Positions 30,534-38,559 of a DNA stretch of 64,000 nucleotides are shown in pieces (position 1 is the first letter of the stretch; each line of letters starts with the position of its first letter). Source of the stretch: an uncultured Litoreibacter sp. (GTDB lineage Bacteria; Pseudomonadota; Alphaproteobacteria; Rhodobacterales; Rhodobacteraceae); NCBI GenBank assembly GCA_947492995.1, contig CANLOU010000003.1:682001-746000 (forward strand). Reading direction: 5' to 3'. Position numbers and translations under genes: made by a program. The notes beneath the pieces were generated by a model, which was not told the origin of the DNA, did no database searches, and saw only the letters and a list, made by a program, of their open reading frames with translations.

Positions 30534-32378
30534 TCACCCCTCCATCGCCTCCAGCTCGTCGATCATGCCGGAGATCATGGACAGGCCTTTGTCCCAGAAT
30601 TTCGGGTCGGACGCGTCGAGGCCGAAGGGGGCCAGCAGCTCTTTGTGGTGTTTGGAGCCACCCGCCTTGAGCATCTCGAAATACTTGTCCTGGAAGTCGT
30701 CGCCGCCCTCCTCGTAGACCGCGTAGAGCGCGTTTACCAAGCCGTCGCCGAAGGCGTAGGCGTAGACGTAGAAGGGCGAGTGCACGAAATGCGGGATATA
30801 GGCCCAGAAGGTTTCATACCCGTCCATATATTCGAACGCGGGCCCGAGGCTTTCTGCCTGCACCGACATCCACAGCGCGTTGATGTCGTCGGGCGTCAGC
30901 TCGCCCTTGCCGCGGGCGTCGTGCAGTTTGCATTCGAAATCGTAGAAGGCGATTTGGCGGACCACGGTGTTAATCATGTCCTCCACCTTGCCCGCCAGCA
31001 TGACCTTGCGCTGCTCCTGCGTCTCCGCGCCGTCGAGCATTTTGCGGAAGGTGAGCATTTCGCCGAAGACCGACGCGGTTTCGGCCAGCGTCAGCGGGGT
31101 AGAGGACAAGAGCTCTCCCTGGCCTGCGGCCAAAACCTGATGCACGCCGTGGCCCAACTCATGCGCCAAGGTCATCACGTCGCGCGGTTTGCCCAAATAG
31201 TTCAGCATCACGTAGGGGTGCACGTCCGTCACAGTCGGATGCGCGAAGGCGCCGGGCGCTTTGCCCGGCTTCACCGCCGCGTCGATCCAGCCGTCAGTAA
31301 AGAAGGGCTTGGCGATTTCGGCCATTTCGGGCGCGAAGTCGGTATAGGCCTCCATCACGGTGGATTGCGCCTTGTCCCAGTGCACGAGCGTCGGGTCCTC
31401 CATCGGCAGGGGCGCGTTGCGGTCCCAGACCTGCATCACGTCGAGGCCCAGCCATTTGCGCTTCAGCTCATAGTAGCGGTGCGACAGCTTCGGGTAGGCG
31501 GCGACGACGGCGTTGCGCAGGGCCTCGACCACCTCCGGCTCCACATGGTTGGACAAATGACGGCCGGTTTGGGGCGTGGGCATGCCGCGCCAGCGGTCTT
31601 CGATCTCTTTCTCCTTGGCCAGCGTGTTGTGCACGCGGGAGAACAGCTTGACGTTTTGCCCGAACACATTGGCCAATTCGCGCGCGCCCGCCTCGCGCTT
31701 GGCGCGGTCGGGGTCTGTCATCAGGTTCAGGGTGCTTTCGATGTTCAGCTCTTCGCCGTCCACGGTGAAGGTCAGCCCGGCGATGGTTTCGTCAAACAGC
31801 CGGTTCCACGCGGCCGAGCCGACTGTGGACTGGTCATGCAGGAACTTCTCCAGCTCGTCCGAGAGCTGGTAGGGCTTCATCGCGCGCAGCCGCTCGAAGA
31901 CCGGTTTGTAGCGGCCGAGGTCGGAGTTTTCCGCCAGCCAGCCGTCGAGGACGGCGTCGTCGATGCGGTTTAGCTCCAGCGAGAAGAAGACCAGCGGCGT
32001 GGTGTAGGCGGTGATCTTGTCCTGCACATTGGCCATGAACTGCGCGCGTTCGGCATCGGTGGTGTTTTGGTAGTAGCGCAGCCCCGCGAAGGACATGATG
32101 CGCCCCGCGATCATGTCGATCTTTTCGTTGCGCAGCACGCATTCCAGCATGCCCTCGGCCCCCAGATTGGCCATTTTGCCTTCGTAATCCACCGCGAAAT
32201 CGGCGCAGGCTTTTTCCAGCCAGTCCATGTCGCGCTTTAGCTCTTTGGCGTCCTCGCCCGCGTAAAGGTCGCTCAGGTCCCATTCCGGCAGATCGCCCAG
32301 GTTTTTGCCAGCGCCCCCCGATGCGTCATGCGCGTCGCGCAAAATGGCGGGAGGGGTCGGCAGGAATGGCGTGTGCAT
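30534..32378 (-). CDS. pepF: M3 family oligoendopeptidase (PepF-like)
   Basis: A 614-residue zinc peptidase of family M3. The catalytic motif HELGHGVH is at about residues 397-404, with the third ligand Glu in the downstream LAETASVFGEML. Other family segments: WDLSDLYAG near the start, ADLTDPDRAKREAGA-like stretch in the middle, and a C-terminal FYVYAYAFGDGLVNALYAVY. It degrades short peptides in the cytoplasm. The length is standard (about 600). There is no operon partner on its 5' side, where MAPEG begins 70 bases upstream on the same strand. Confidence 0.92.
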   Translation of the reverse strand: MHTPFLPTPPAILRDAHDASGGAGKNLGDLPEWDLSDLYAGEDAKELKRDMDWLEKACADFAVDYEGKMANLGAEGMLECVLRNEKIDMIAGRIMSFAGLRYYQNTTDAERAQFMANVQDKITAYTTPLVFFSLELNRIDDAVLDGWLAENSDLGRYKPVFERLRAMKPYQLSDELEKFLHDQSTVGSAAWNRLFDETIAGLTFTVDGEELNIESTLNLMTDPDRAKREAGARELANVFGQNVKLFSRVHNTLAKEKEIEDRWRGMPTPQTGRHLSNHVEPEVVEALRNAVVAAYPKLSHRYYELKRKWLGLDVMQVWDRNAPLPMEDPTLVHWDKAQSTVMEAYTDFAPEMAEIAKPFFTDGWIDAAVKPGKAPGAFAHPTVTDVHPYVMLNYLGKPRDVMTLAHELGHGVHQVLAAGQGELLSSTPLTLAETASVFGEMLTFRKMLDGAETQEQRKVMLAGKVEDMINTVVRQIAFYDFECKLHDARGKGELTPDDINALWMSVQAESLGPAFEYMDGYETFWAYIPHFVHSPFYVYAYAFGDGLVNALYAVYEEGGDDFQDKYFEMLKAGGSKHHKELLAPFGLDASDPKFWDKGLSMISGMIDELEAMEG

Positions 32379-32448
32379 GAGGGGCGTCCTTTGAGAAGTT
32401 GCTTGGGTGGAACCTATGGCCCCCCTTGGCCAGTCTCAAGGCGATGCA

Positions 32449-32835
32449 TTAAAAAATCGCGTGAGCGAGCAGCCCCAACGCCATGACAAGGATCAAAAAC
32501 AAGGTGCTGCCCATGGTGACTTGCCGGGTGGCGATCACCTCGGGGGTGCGGGTCAGGAAATAGGCGTGGGCCGCGCGGCTGGCCACGATGGCAATGCCAA
32601 GGATGTGGATGGCGAGTGCAGGCGCGCCCTGCAGCTCGCACACCACCAACAAGATCAACATCAGCGGCACAAATTCCGCGAAATTGCCATGCGCGCGGAT
32701 GCGCTTGCGCAGCTCCTTGTCGCCGCCGTCGCCCAGCGTGGTTTGCGCGGCGACCCGCCTGCGCACCACATACATGGTCAGGAAAATGTAGATCAGCGCG
32801 CAGAGCGCCAGATAGACGGGGGAGGCGCTTAGCAT
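32449..32835 (-). CDS. MAPEG family membrane protein
   Basis: A 128-residue protein with four membrane helices typical of MAPEG proteins (membrane-associated proteins in eicosanoid and glutathione metabolism). The family Arg-rich segment RKRIRAHGNFAEFVPLML lies between helices one and two, and SRAAHAYFLTR follows helix three. Bacterial members are thought to be glutathione-linked; the substrate is unknown. It lies 18 bases downstream of the phosphodiesterase gene at 32854 on the same strand. Confidence 0.87.
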   Translation of the reverse strand: MLSASPVYLALCALIYIFLTMYVVRRRVAAQTTLGDGGDKELRKRIRAHGNFAEFVPLMLILLVVCELQGAPALAIHILGIAIVASRAAHAYFLTRTPEVIATRQVTMGSTLFLILVMALGLLAHAIF

Positions 32836-32853
32836 GGTTTGAACTCCTTCATG

Positions 32854-33675
32854 TTACGCCGAATACCCGTCACGCGACGGGGTGGAGGCCGCGGCAATGG
32901 CGAAATCCTCGCTATGCACGATGATGCCGTCGGGCCCGCAGAGCACGATGCCGTAAGCGCCCGGCTCGTCGACGGAATGCTCGGTCCCCGCGACGCCGAA
33001 CCCCATGGGCTGCTGGTGGCAGGGGCTTTTGAACAGGCTGAACGAGAGCCCATGGGCGCGGCCCGAAATGGTGCGGTGCACATGGCCGCAGAGCAGATGC
33101 ACGTGGCCCGGGTAGCTGCGCAAGATCTCGCGAAACGGTTCGGGGTCCTGCAAGGCGATGCCGTCCATCGCGGCAAAGCCGGTCATCAAAGGGGGGTGAT
33201 GCATGGCCACCACCACCTGCCGCCCGTTGGCCCATGTCAACGCCTGGGTCAGCCAGTCCAGCCGGTCCTGGCACAGCCTGCCGGAATGGTGCGGGTCCGG
33301 CCGCACCTCGGAGGTGTCCAGCGCGATCAGGCAGGTGTCGTCAAGATCGACCATCTCCTGCACGAAGCCGCCCGCGCTGGTCGCAGCCTCGGGGAACACT
33401 TTGCGGAACACGGCGCGGTTGTCATGGTTGCCCATCATGTAGGTCACCGGCATTGCGACATCTGCCATGATCGCCCTCAGCCGCTCATATTGCGCCGTGC
33501 GCCCGTGATGGGTGAGGTCCCCCATCATCACCAAGCGCGCCGCATCGGGATGCTGAGCCAGCGCATGACCCAGCCCCTCGCGAAACCGCGCTTCGGGGTC
33601 AAGGCCGATGATGTCAACGCCGTCGCTGACCAGATGCAGGTCGGTGAAGACGAGGAGTTTGGAGGTCATGCCCAT
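32854..33675 (-). CDS. Class III phosphodiesterase-like metallophosphoesterase
   Basis: A 273-residue calcineurin-like phosphoesterase with all the expected motifs: LVFTDLHL (Asp-x-His), MMGDLTHHG, YMMGNHDNR, VVVAMHHPP and LLCGHVHR. The order and spacing fit class III cyclic-nucleotide phosphodiesterases (CpdA type), but cAMP as substrate is an assumption. Two nearby ATGs (33675 and 33669) could start it; neither has a clearly better ribosome site. It lies 16 bases downstream of pyc on the same strand and upstream of MAPEG, so the three may be transcribed together. Confidence 0.85.
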   Translation of the reverse strand: MGMTSKLLVFTDLHLVSDGVDIIGLDPEARFREGLGHALAQHPDAARLVMMGDLTHHGRTAQYERLRAIMADVAMPVTYMMGNHDNRAVFRKVFPEAATSAGGFVQEMVDLDDTCLIALDTSEVRPDPHHSGRLCQDRLDWLTQALTWANGRQVVVAMHHPPLMTGFAAMDGIALQDPEPFREILRSYPGHVHLLCGHVHRTISGRAHGLSFSLFKSPCHQQPMGFGVAGTEHSVDEPGAYGIVLCGPDGIIVHSEDFAIAAASTPSRDGYSA

Positions 33676-33691
33676 GCCACGCCCATTGGGG

Positions 33692-36600
33692 TCACTCTAG
33701 CTCGATCAGCAGGTCCTTGGCGTCGATCTGGCCGCCGGGCGTGACGTGCACGGCTTTGATCACCGCGTCGCGTTCGGCGTGGATGCCGGTTTCCATCTTC
33801 ATGGCCTCGATGGTCAGCAGCAGGTCGCCCTCCTTGACCTCCATGCCCGCCTTGGCGGCCACGGTGGCCACAACGCCGGGCATCGGCGCGCCAATGTGGC
33901 TGGGGTTGCCGACCTCGGCCTTGGGCATCTTGGCGACCACGGCGGCGGCCTTGCGGTCGGGCACGCGGATGACGCGGGGCTGGCCGTTCAGCTCGAAAAA
34001 CACTTTGGCCTCGCCATCATCATTGGTGGCGGACCGGGCCTGCATGCGGACCTCCAACGTCTTGCCGGGGTCGATTTCGACGCTGATCTCTTCGCCGGGT
34101 TTCATGCCGTAGAAGAAGGTGTAGGTGGGCAGGGTGCGGACCGGGCCGTATGTGCGGTGGCGGCCCATGTAATCAAGGTAAACTTTGGGATACATCAGGT
34201 AGCCGTTCAGATCCTCGTTGTCGATGTCCTTGCCGTCCAAGAGGTTTGAAACCTCTTGGCGCACCTCTTCGAGATCGACAGGAGCAAGCTCCTCCCCCGG
34301 ACGTTTGGTCGAGGGTTTCTCGCCCTTGAGGATCTTCTTCTGGATGGCCTTCGGCCATCCGCCGGGCGGCTGGCCGAGCGAGCCGCGCATCATGTCCACG
34401 ACGCTGTCAGGGAAGGCCACGTCGGTGTCCTTGTCCTCGACCTCGTCGCGGGTCAGGCCTTGGGAGACCATCATCAAGGCCATGTCACCAACAACTTTGG
34501 AGGACGGGGTCACCTTCACGATGTCGCCAAACATCTGGTTCACGTCGGCATAGGTCTGCGCGACCTCGTGCCAGCGTTCCTCCAAGCCAACAGAGCGGGC
34601 CTGCGCTTTGAGGTTGGTGAACTGGCCGCCGGGCATTTCGTGCAAATAGACCTCGGATGCGGGGGCCTGCATGCCGGACTCGAAGGCTGCGTATTGGCCG
34701 CGTACCGCTTCCCAGTAGTCGCTGATTTGACGCACGGTTTTGATATCAAGCCCGGTGTCGCGCTCGGTATGGGCCAGCACTTCGACCACGGAGCCAAGCG
34801 TGGCTTGCGAGGTGTTGCCTGACAGCGCATCCATCGCGCAATCGACGGCGTCCACGCCCGCGTCAGACGCCGCGAGGATGGTCGCAACAGCGGTGCCTGC
34901 GGTATCATGCGTGTGGAAGTGGATCGGCAGGCCGACCTCTTCCTTTAACGCTTTGACAAGAAGTGTGGCGGAGGCGGGTTTCAGCAAGCCCGCCATGTCT
35001 TTGAGGCCCAACACATGTGCGCCGGCGTCTTTCAGCTGCTTGCCCATGTCCACGTAGTATTTCAGGTCGTATTTGGACCGCTCAGGGTTCAGGATGTCGC
35101 CGGTGTAGCAGATCGAGCCTTCGCAGACCTTGCCGCTTTCCACCACCGCATCCATCGCGACGCGCATGTTTTCGACCCAGTTCAGGCTGTCAAAGACCCG
35201 GAACACGTCGACGCCGGTTTCCGCCGCTTGGCGGACGAATTCCTGCACCACATTGTCGGGGTAGTTGGTGTAGCCAACACCGTTCGACGCACGCAGCAGC
35301 ATCTGCGTCATAAGGTTGGGCATGGCCTTGCGCAGGTCGCGCAGGCGTTGCCATGGGCATTCCTGCAAGAAGCGATAGGCCACATCGAAGGTCGCCCCGC
35401 CCCAACATTCCATGGAGAACAGCTGCGGCATGTTGGAGGCATACGTGGGTGCGACGCGGATCATATCGATGGACCGCATGCGGGTTGCGAGTAGCGACTG
35501 GTGCCCGTCGCGCATCGTAGTGTCGGTGATAAGCAGTTGTTTTTGCTCCGACATCCAGTCGGCCACGGCTTGAGGCCCGTGATCTTCGAAGATGTTGCGG
35601 GTGCCGTATGCAGGCTCCCCGACGGGGGCGGGGGCTTTGGGCGTGCGGACCTCGGCGGGCAGCGGGCGGCCTTCGGTTTCGGGATGCCCGTTCACGGTGA
35701 TGTCGGCGATATAGGTCAGGATTTTCGTCGCGCGGTCGCGGCGCTTTTTGAAGTCGAACAGCTCCGGCGTCTCGTCGATGAATTTGGTGTGGTATTCGTA
35801 GTTCAGAAAGGTCGGGTGCTTGAGCAGGTTTTCCACGAAGGCGATGTTGGTCGACACGCCACGGATACGGAATTCGCGCAGGGCGCGGTCCATGCGGGCA
35901 ATCGCGGCCTCGGGCGTGGGGGCCCAGGCGGTGACCTTTTCGAGCAAGCTGTCATAGTAGCGCGTAATCACCGCACCGGAATAGGCGGTGCCGCCATCCA
36001 GCCGGATGCCCATGCCGGTGGCCCCGCGATAGGCAGTGATACGGCCATAATCGGGGATGAAGTTGTTTTGTGGGTCTTCCGTGGTGACGCGGCATTGCAG
36101 CGCGTGGCCGTCGAGTTTGACGTCATATTGGGAGGCTGTGCCGGTGGCCTCCATCAGGGATTTGCCCTCGGCGATCAGGATTTGGGCGCGCACGATGTCG
36201 ATGCCGGTGACTTCTTCGGTGACAGTGTGCTCCACCTGCACGCGCGGGTTCACCTCGATGAAGTAGAACTCGCCCGAATCCATATCCATCAGGAATTCGA
36301 CGGTGCCCGCGCATTCGTAATTCACATGCTCGCAGATTTTCTTGCCCAAGGCGCAGATTTGTTCGCGCTGGGTGCCGCTGAGATAGGGCGCGGGCGCGCG
36401 TTCCACGACCTTCTGGTTGCGGCGCTGCACCGAGCAGTCGCGTTCCCACAGGTGGTAAATCTGGCCATGTGTGTCGCCCAGTATTTGCACCTCGACATGG
36501 CGGGCGCGCAGGATCATTTTCTCCAGATAGCCCTCGCCATTGCCAAACGCCGCCTCGGCCTCCCGGCGGCCTTCGAGGACTTTTTCTTCCAGCTCATCCT

Positions 36601-37129
36601 CGGACATGATCGGACGCATGCCGCGCCCGCCGCCGCCCCATGAGGCCTTGAGCATGAGGGGGTAGCCGACCGCCTTGGCTTCTTTCTTGATGGCGGCCAT
36701 GTCGTCGCCCAGCACCTCGGTGGCGGGGATGACGGGGACGCCTGCCTCGATCGCGACTTTGCGCGCGGAGGCCTTGTCGCCCAGCTTGCGCATCGTGGCG
36801 GCTTTGGGGCCGATAAAGGTGATGCCGTTGGCCTCGCAGGCATCGACGAATTCGGGGTTTTCCGACAGAAGGCCGTAGCCCGGATGGATCGCGTCCGCGC
36901 CCGACATTTTGGCGACACGGATGATTTCCTCGATGCTGAGATAGGCGGCGACGGGGCCGAGCCCCTCGCCGATGCGGTAGGCCTCGTCGGCCTTGAACCG
37001 GTGGAGGCCGAGCTTGTCTTCCTCGGCGAAGACCGCGACCGTTTTCTTGCCCATTTCATTGGCGGCGCGCATCACGCGAATGGCGATCTCGCCCCGGTTT
37101 GCGATGAGAATTTTCTTGAAATCGGCCAT
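33692..37129 (-). CDS. pyc: Pyruvate carboxylase
   Basis: A 1145-residue single-chain biotin enzyme that makes oxaloacetate from pyruvate, bicarbonate and ATP. Domains in order: biotin carboxylase (1-460, with KKILIANRGEIAIRVMRA at the start, the ATP-grasp loop GGGGRGMR and the EVNPRVQVEHTVTE stretch), the carboxyltransferase (about 535-810, ITDTTMRDGHQSLLATR and LPIHFHTHDT), the conserved PYC allosteric/linker region, and the biotinyl domain, whose Lys (about 1110) sits in IEAMKMETG. The length is normal (1145-1180). In marine Rhodobacterales it is a main anaplerotic enzyme. It has its own upstream region of 195 bases holding a dispersed structured element. Confidence 0.96.
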   Translation of the reverse strand: MADFKKILIANRGEIAIRVMRAANEMGKKTVAVFAEEDKLGLHRFKADEAYRIGEGLGPVAAYLSIEEIIRVAKMSGADAIHPGYGLLSENPEFVDACEANGITFIGPKAATMRKLGDKASARKVAIEAGVPVIPATEVLGDDMAAIKKEAKAVGYPLMLKASWGGGGRGMRPIMSEDELEEKVLEGRREAEAAFGNGEGYLEKMILRARHVEVQILGDTHGQIYHLWERDCSVQRRNQKVVERAPAPYLSGTQREQICALGKKICEHVNYECAGTVEFLMDMDSGEFYFIEVNPRVQVEHTVTEEVTGIDIVRAQILIAEGKSLMEATGTASQYDVKLDGHALQCRVTTEDPQNNFIPDYGRITAYRGATGMGIRLDGGTAYSGAVITRYYDSLLEKVTAWAPTPEAAIARMDRALREFRIRGVSTNIAFVENLLKHPTFLNYEYHTKFIDETPELFDFKKRRDRATKILTYIADITVNGHPETEGRPLPAEVRTPKAPAPVGEPAYGTRNIFEDHGPQAVADWMSEQKQLLITDTTMRDGHQSLLATRMRSIDMIRVAPTYASNMPQLFSMECWGGATFDVAYRFLQECPWQRLRDLRKAMPNLMTQMLLRASNGVGYTNYPDNVVQEFVRQAAETGVDVFRVFDSLNWVENMRVAMDAVVESGKVCEGSICYTGDILNPERSKYDLKYYVDMGKQLKDAGAHVLGLKDMAGLLKPASATLLVKALKEEVGLPIHFHTHDTAGTAVATILAASDAGVDAVDCAMDALSGNTSQATLGSVVEVLAHTERDTGLDIKTVRQISDYWEAVRGQYAAFESGMQAPASEVYLHEMPGGQFTNLKAQARSVGLEERWHEVAQTYADVNQMFGDIVKVTPSSKVVGDMALMMVSQGLTRDEVEDKDTDVAFPDSVVDMMRGSLGQPPGGWPKAIQKKILKGEKPSTKRPGEELAPVDLEEVRQEVSNLLDGKDIDNEDLNGYLMYPKVYLDYMGRHRTYGPVRTLPTYTFFYGMKPGEEISVEIDPGKTLEVRMQARSATNDDGEAKVFFELNGQPRVIRVPDRKAAAVVAKMPKAEVGNPSHIGAPMPGVVATVAAKAGMEVKEGDLLLTIEAMKMETGIHAERDAVIKAVHVTPGGQIDAKDLLIELE

Positions 37130-37252
37130 GTCAGCTGTCCCCGCTTCGTCGTTTATTGTGCAGTTGCAGCATGCATAAGCAGGAATTTGCGTGGCGTAAA
37201 CCAGTTACAACTGGGTAGGTCTGGTTTGAAGAGCGCTGCGCGCGCGTGAGGC

Positions 37253-37324
37253 TTTGCGTTCTTGAAGGGGCTTTGCCCCTTCGCCACGCGGGCAAATCCC
37301 CAGCATATTTTTGGCAAAAAGAAG
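37253..37324 (+). repeat. Structured dispersed element with hairpin, copy between pyc and lldD
   Basis: Same blocks as at 21876: TTTGC-GTTCTTG, hairpin AAGGGGC-TTT-GCCCCTT (37265-37281), CGCCACGCGGGC (37282-37293), TCCCC and ATATTTTTGG (37305-37314). The hairpin sequence differs from the other copy but keeps full pairing. It lies directly after the lldD stop codon. Confidence 0.75.
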
Positions 37325-38455
37325 CTAGAGCAGGCGGTGAGGGAGGTCCTTGAGGGTCTTGGTGCCGAGCTGACCCATATTGGCCTCCATGTCTTTTTTG
37401 AGCATGTCGGCGAGATGGGCGGGGCCCTGTTTGCCCGCCGCGCCCAACGCGTAATGCCAGGCGCGGCCGAGCATGACGAAATCTGCGCCCAGCGCCAGCG
37501 CGCGGAGGATGTCGAGACCGGATTCGACGCCGCTGTCGAAGATAACCGGCAGCGTGGTGGCAGTGCGGATTTGGGGCAGGGCCTTGATGGCCCCTTGCGC
37601 GCCGTCGAACTGGCGGCCGGCATGGTTGGAAATCCAGATCGCGTCGGCGCCCTCGTCTTGCAGGCGGGCCGCGTCATCGGCCTGCGTGACGCCTTTGACG
37701 ATGAGCGGGCCGTCCCATGCATCGCGCAGCCGCTTGAGATAGTCCCAATCGGGCGAGGTGCGCAGCAGGTAGCCAATATGTTCGGTGCTGGGCAGCTGGC
37801 CTTTGAAGTCGGAGTATTTGTCCAGCGTCTTCATGCGCGGCATGCCGGTTTGGCGGATGCCATTGAGCCAGACGGGGCATTGCGCGGCTTGCAGGGCGAG
37901 CCTTGGGGTCAGGCGCGGCGGCTGGGTCAGGCCGCCGCGGGTCTGGCGCTCGCGGCGGGAGGCGACGGGCACATCGACCGTCAGGACCAGCGTGGTGAAG
38001 CCCGCGGCTTTGGCGCGGGAGATCATGTCGTCGCGGATCGCCTCGTCCCTTGGGGGGTACATCTGGAACCATGCGTGTTCGCCCAGATGCGGCGCGATGT
38101 CTTCGGGCGTCTGCGTGGCGACAGTGGACATGGAATAGGGGATGCCGATGTCTTTGGCGGCTGTGGCCAGCATCGCCTCCGCACCGGGCCAGATCAGGCC
38201 GGACATGCCCACGGGCGAGATGCCGAAGGGCAGCGGGAAGCCGCGGCCAAGGAGGGTTGTTGTCAGATCGGGTGTGAACTCCCCATGCAGGATGGAGGCC
38301 TTGAACAGCACCTCGTCCAGGGCGGTGCGGTTGCGCTGTGCCGTCAGCTCGTCGCCTGTGGCACTGTCGAGGTACTCCCACACGAAATGCGGGATGCGTT
38401 TGCGGGCGGCTTTGCGCAGATCAGCGATGCCGGGATATTTGCTGTGCAGGTCCAT
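37325..38455 (-). CDS. lldD: FMN-dependent alpha-hydroxy-acid dehydrogenase (L-lactate dehydrogenase/glycolate oxidase family)
   Basis: A 376-residue flavoenzyme. Family features: FVWEYLDSATGDE (active-site Tyr), FGISPVGMSGLIWPGAE, TLVLTVDVP, LIVKGV (Lys) and ISNHAGRQFDGA (the catalytic His and Arg; usually SNHGGRQLD, here with Ala for Gly). Such enzymes oxidise L-lactate, glycolate or mandelate at the membrane, and lactate is most likely but not certain. A GTG at 38491 would extend the frame, but ATG at 38455 (MDLHSKYPGIADLRK) fits the family. It is divergent from uvrD. Confidence 0.87.
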   Translation of the reverse strand: MDLHSKYPGIADLRKAARKRIPHFVWEYLDSATGDELTAQRNRTALDEVLFKASILHGEFTPDLTTTLLGRGFPLPFGISPVGMSGLIWPGAEAMLATAAKDIGIPYSMSTVATQTPEDIAPHLGEHAWFQMYPPRDEAIRDDMISRAKAAGFTTLVLTVDVPVASRRERQTRGGLTQPPRLTPRLALQAAQCPVWLNGIRQTGMPRMKTLDKYSDFKGQLPSTEHIGYLLRTSPDWDYLKRLRDAWDGPLIVKGVTQADDAARLQDEGADAIWISNHAGRQFDGAQGAIKALPQIRTATTLPVIFDSGVESGLDILRALALGADFVMLGRAWHYALGAAGKQGPAHLADMLKKDMEANMGQLGTKTLKDLPHRLL

Positions 38456-38502
38456 ATCTTCGTTGTCAGGGCCTGCGCCGTGTTTGTCCACAGAAAGCTG
38501 CG

Positions 38503-38517
38503 GAACGAAAGTAGAAC
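38503..38517 (+). promoter_or_regulatory. Perfect LexA (SOS) box upstream of uvrD
   Basis: GAAC-GAAAGTA-GAAC, an exact match to the alphaproteobacterial LexA box (GAAC-N7-GAAC, the same site as GTTC-N7-GTTC read on the other strand), 43 bases before the uvrD start. Confidence 0.75.
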
Positions 38518-38559
38518 ACCCCCTTTCCCTGAAACGCGCTTCGCGCTATTGAGAAAGTT

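Noticed and set aside
30645-31973. A 442-codon open frame on the plus strand
   Set aside because: It is antisense to pepF, which has HELGH and normal length.
35501-36643. A 380-codon open frame on the plus strand
   Set aside because: It is antisense to the biotin carboxylase part of pyc and shows no protein features.
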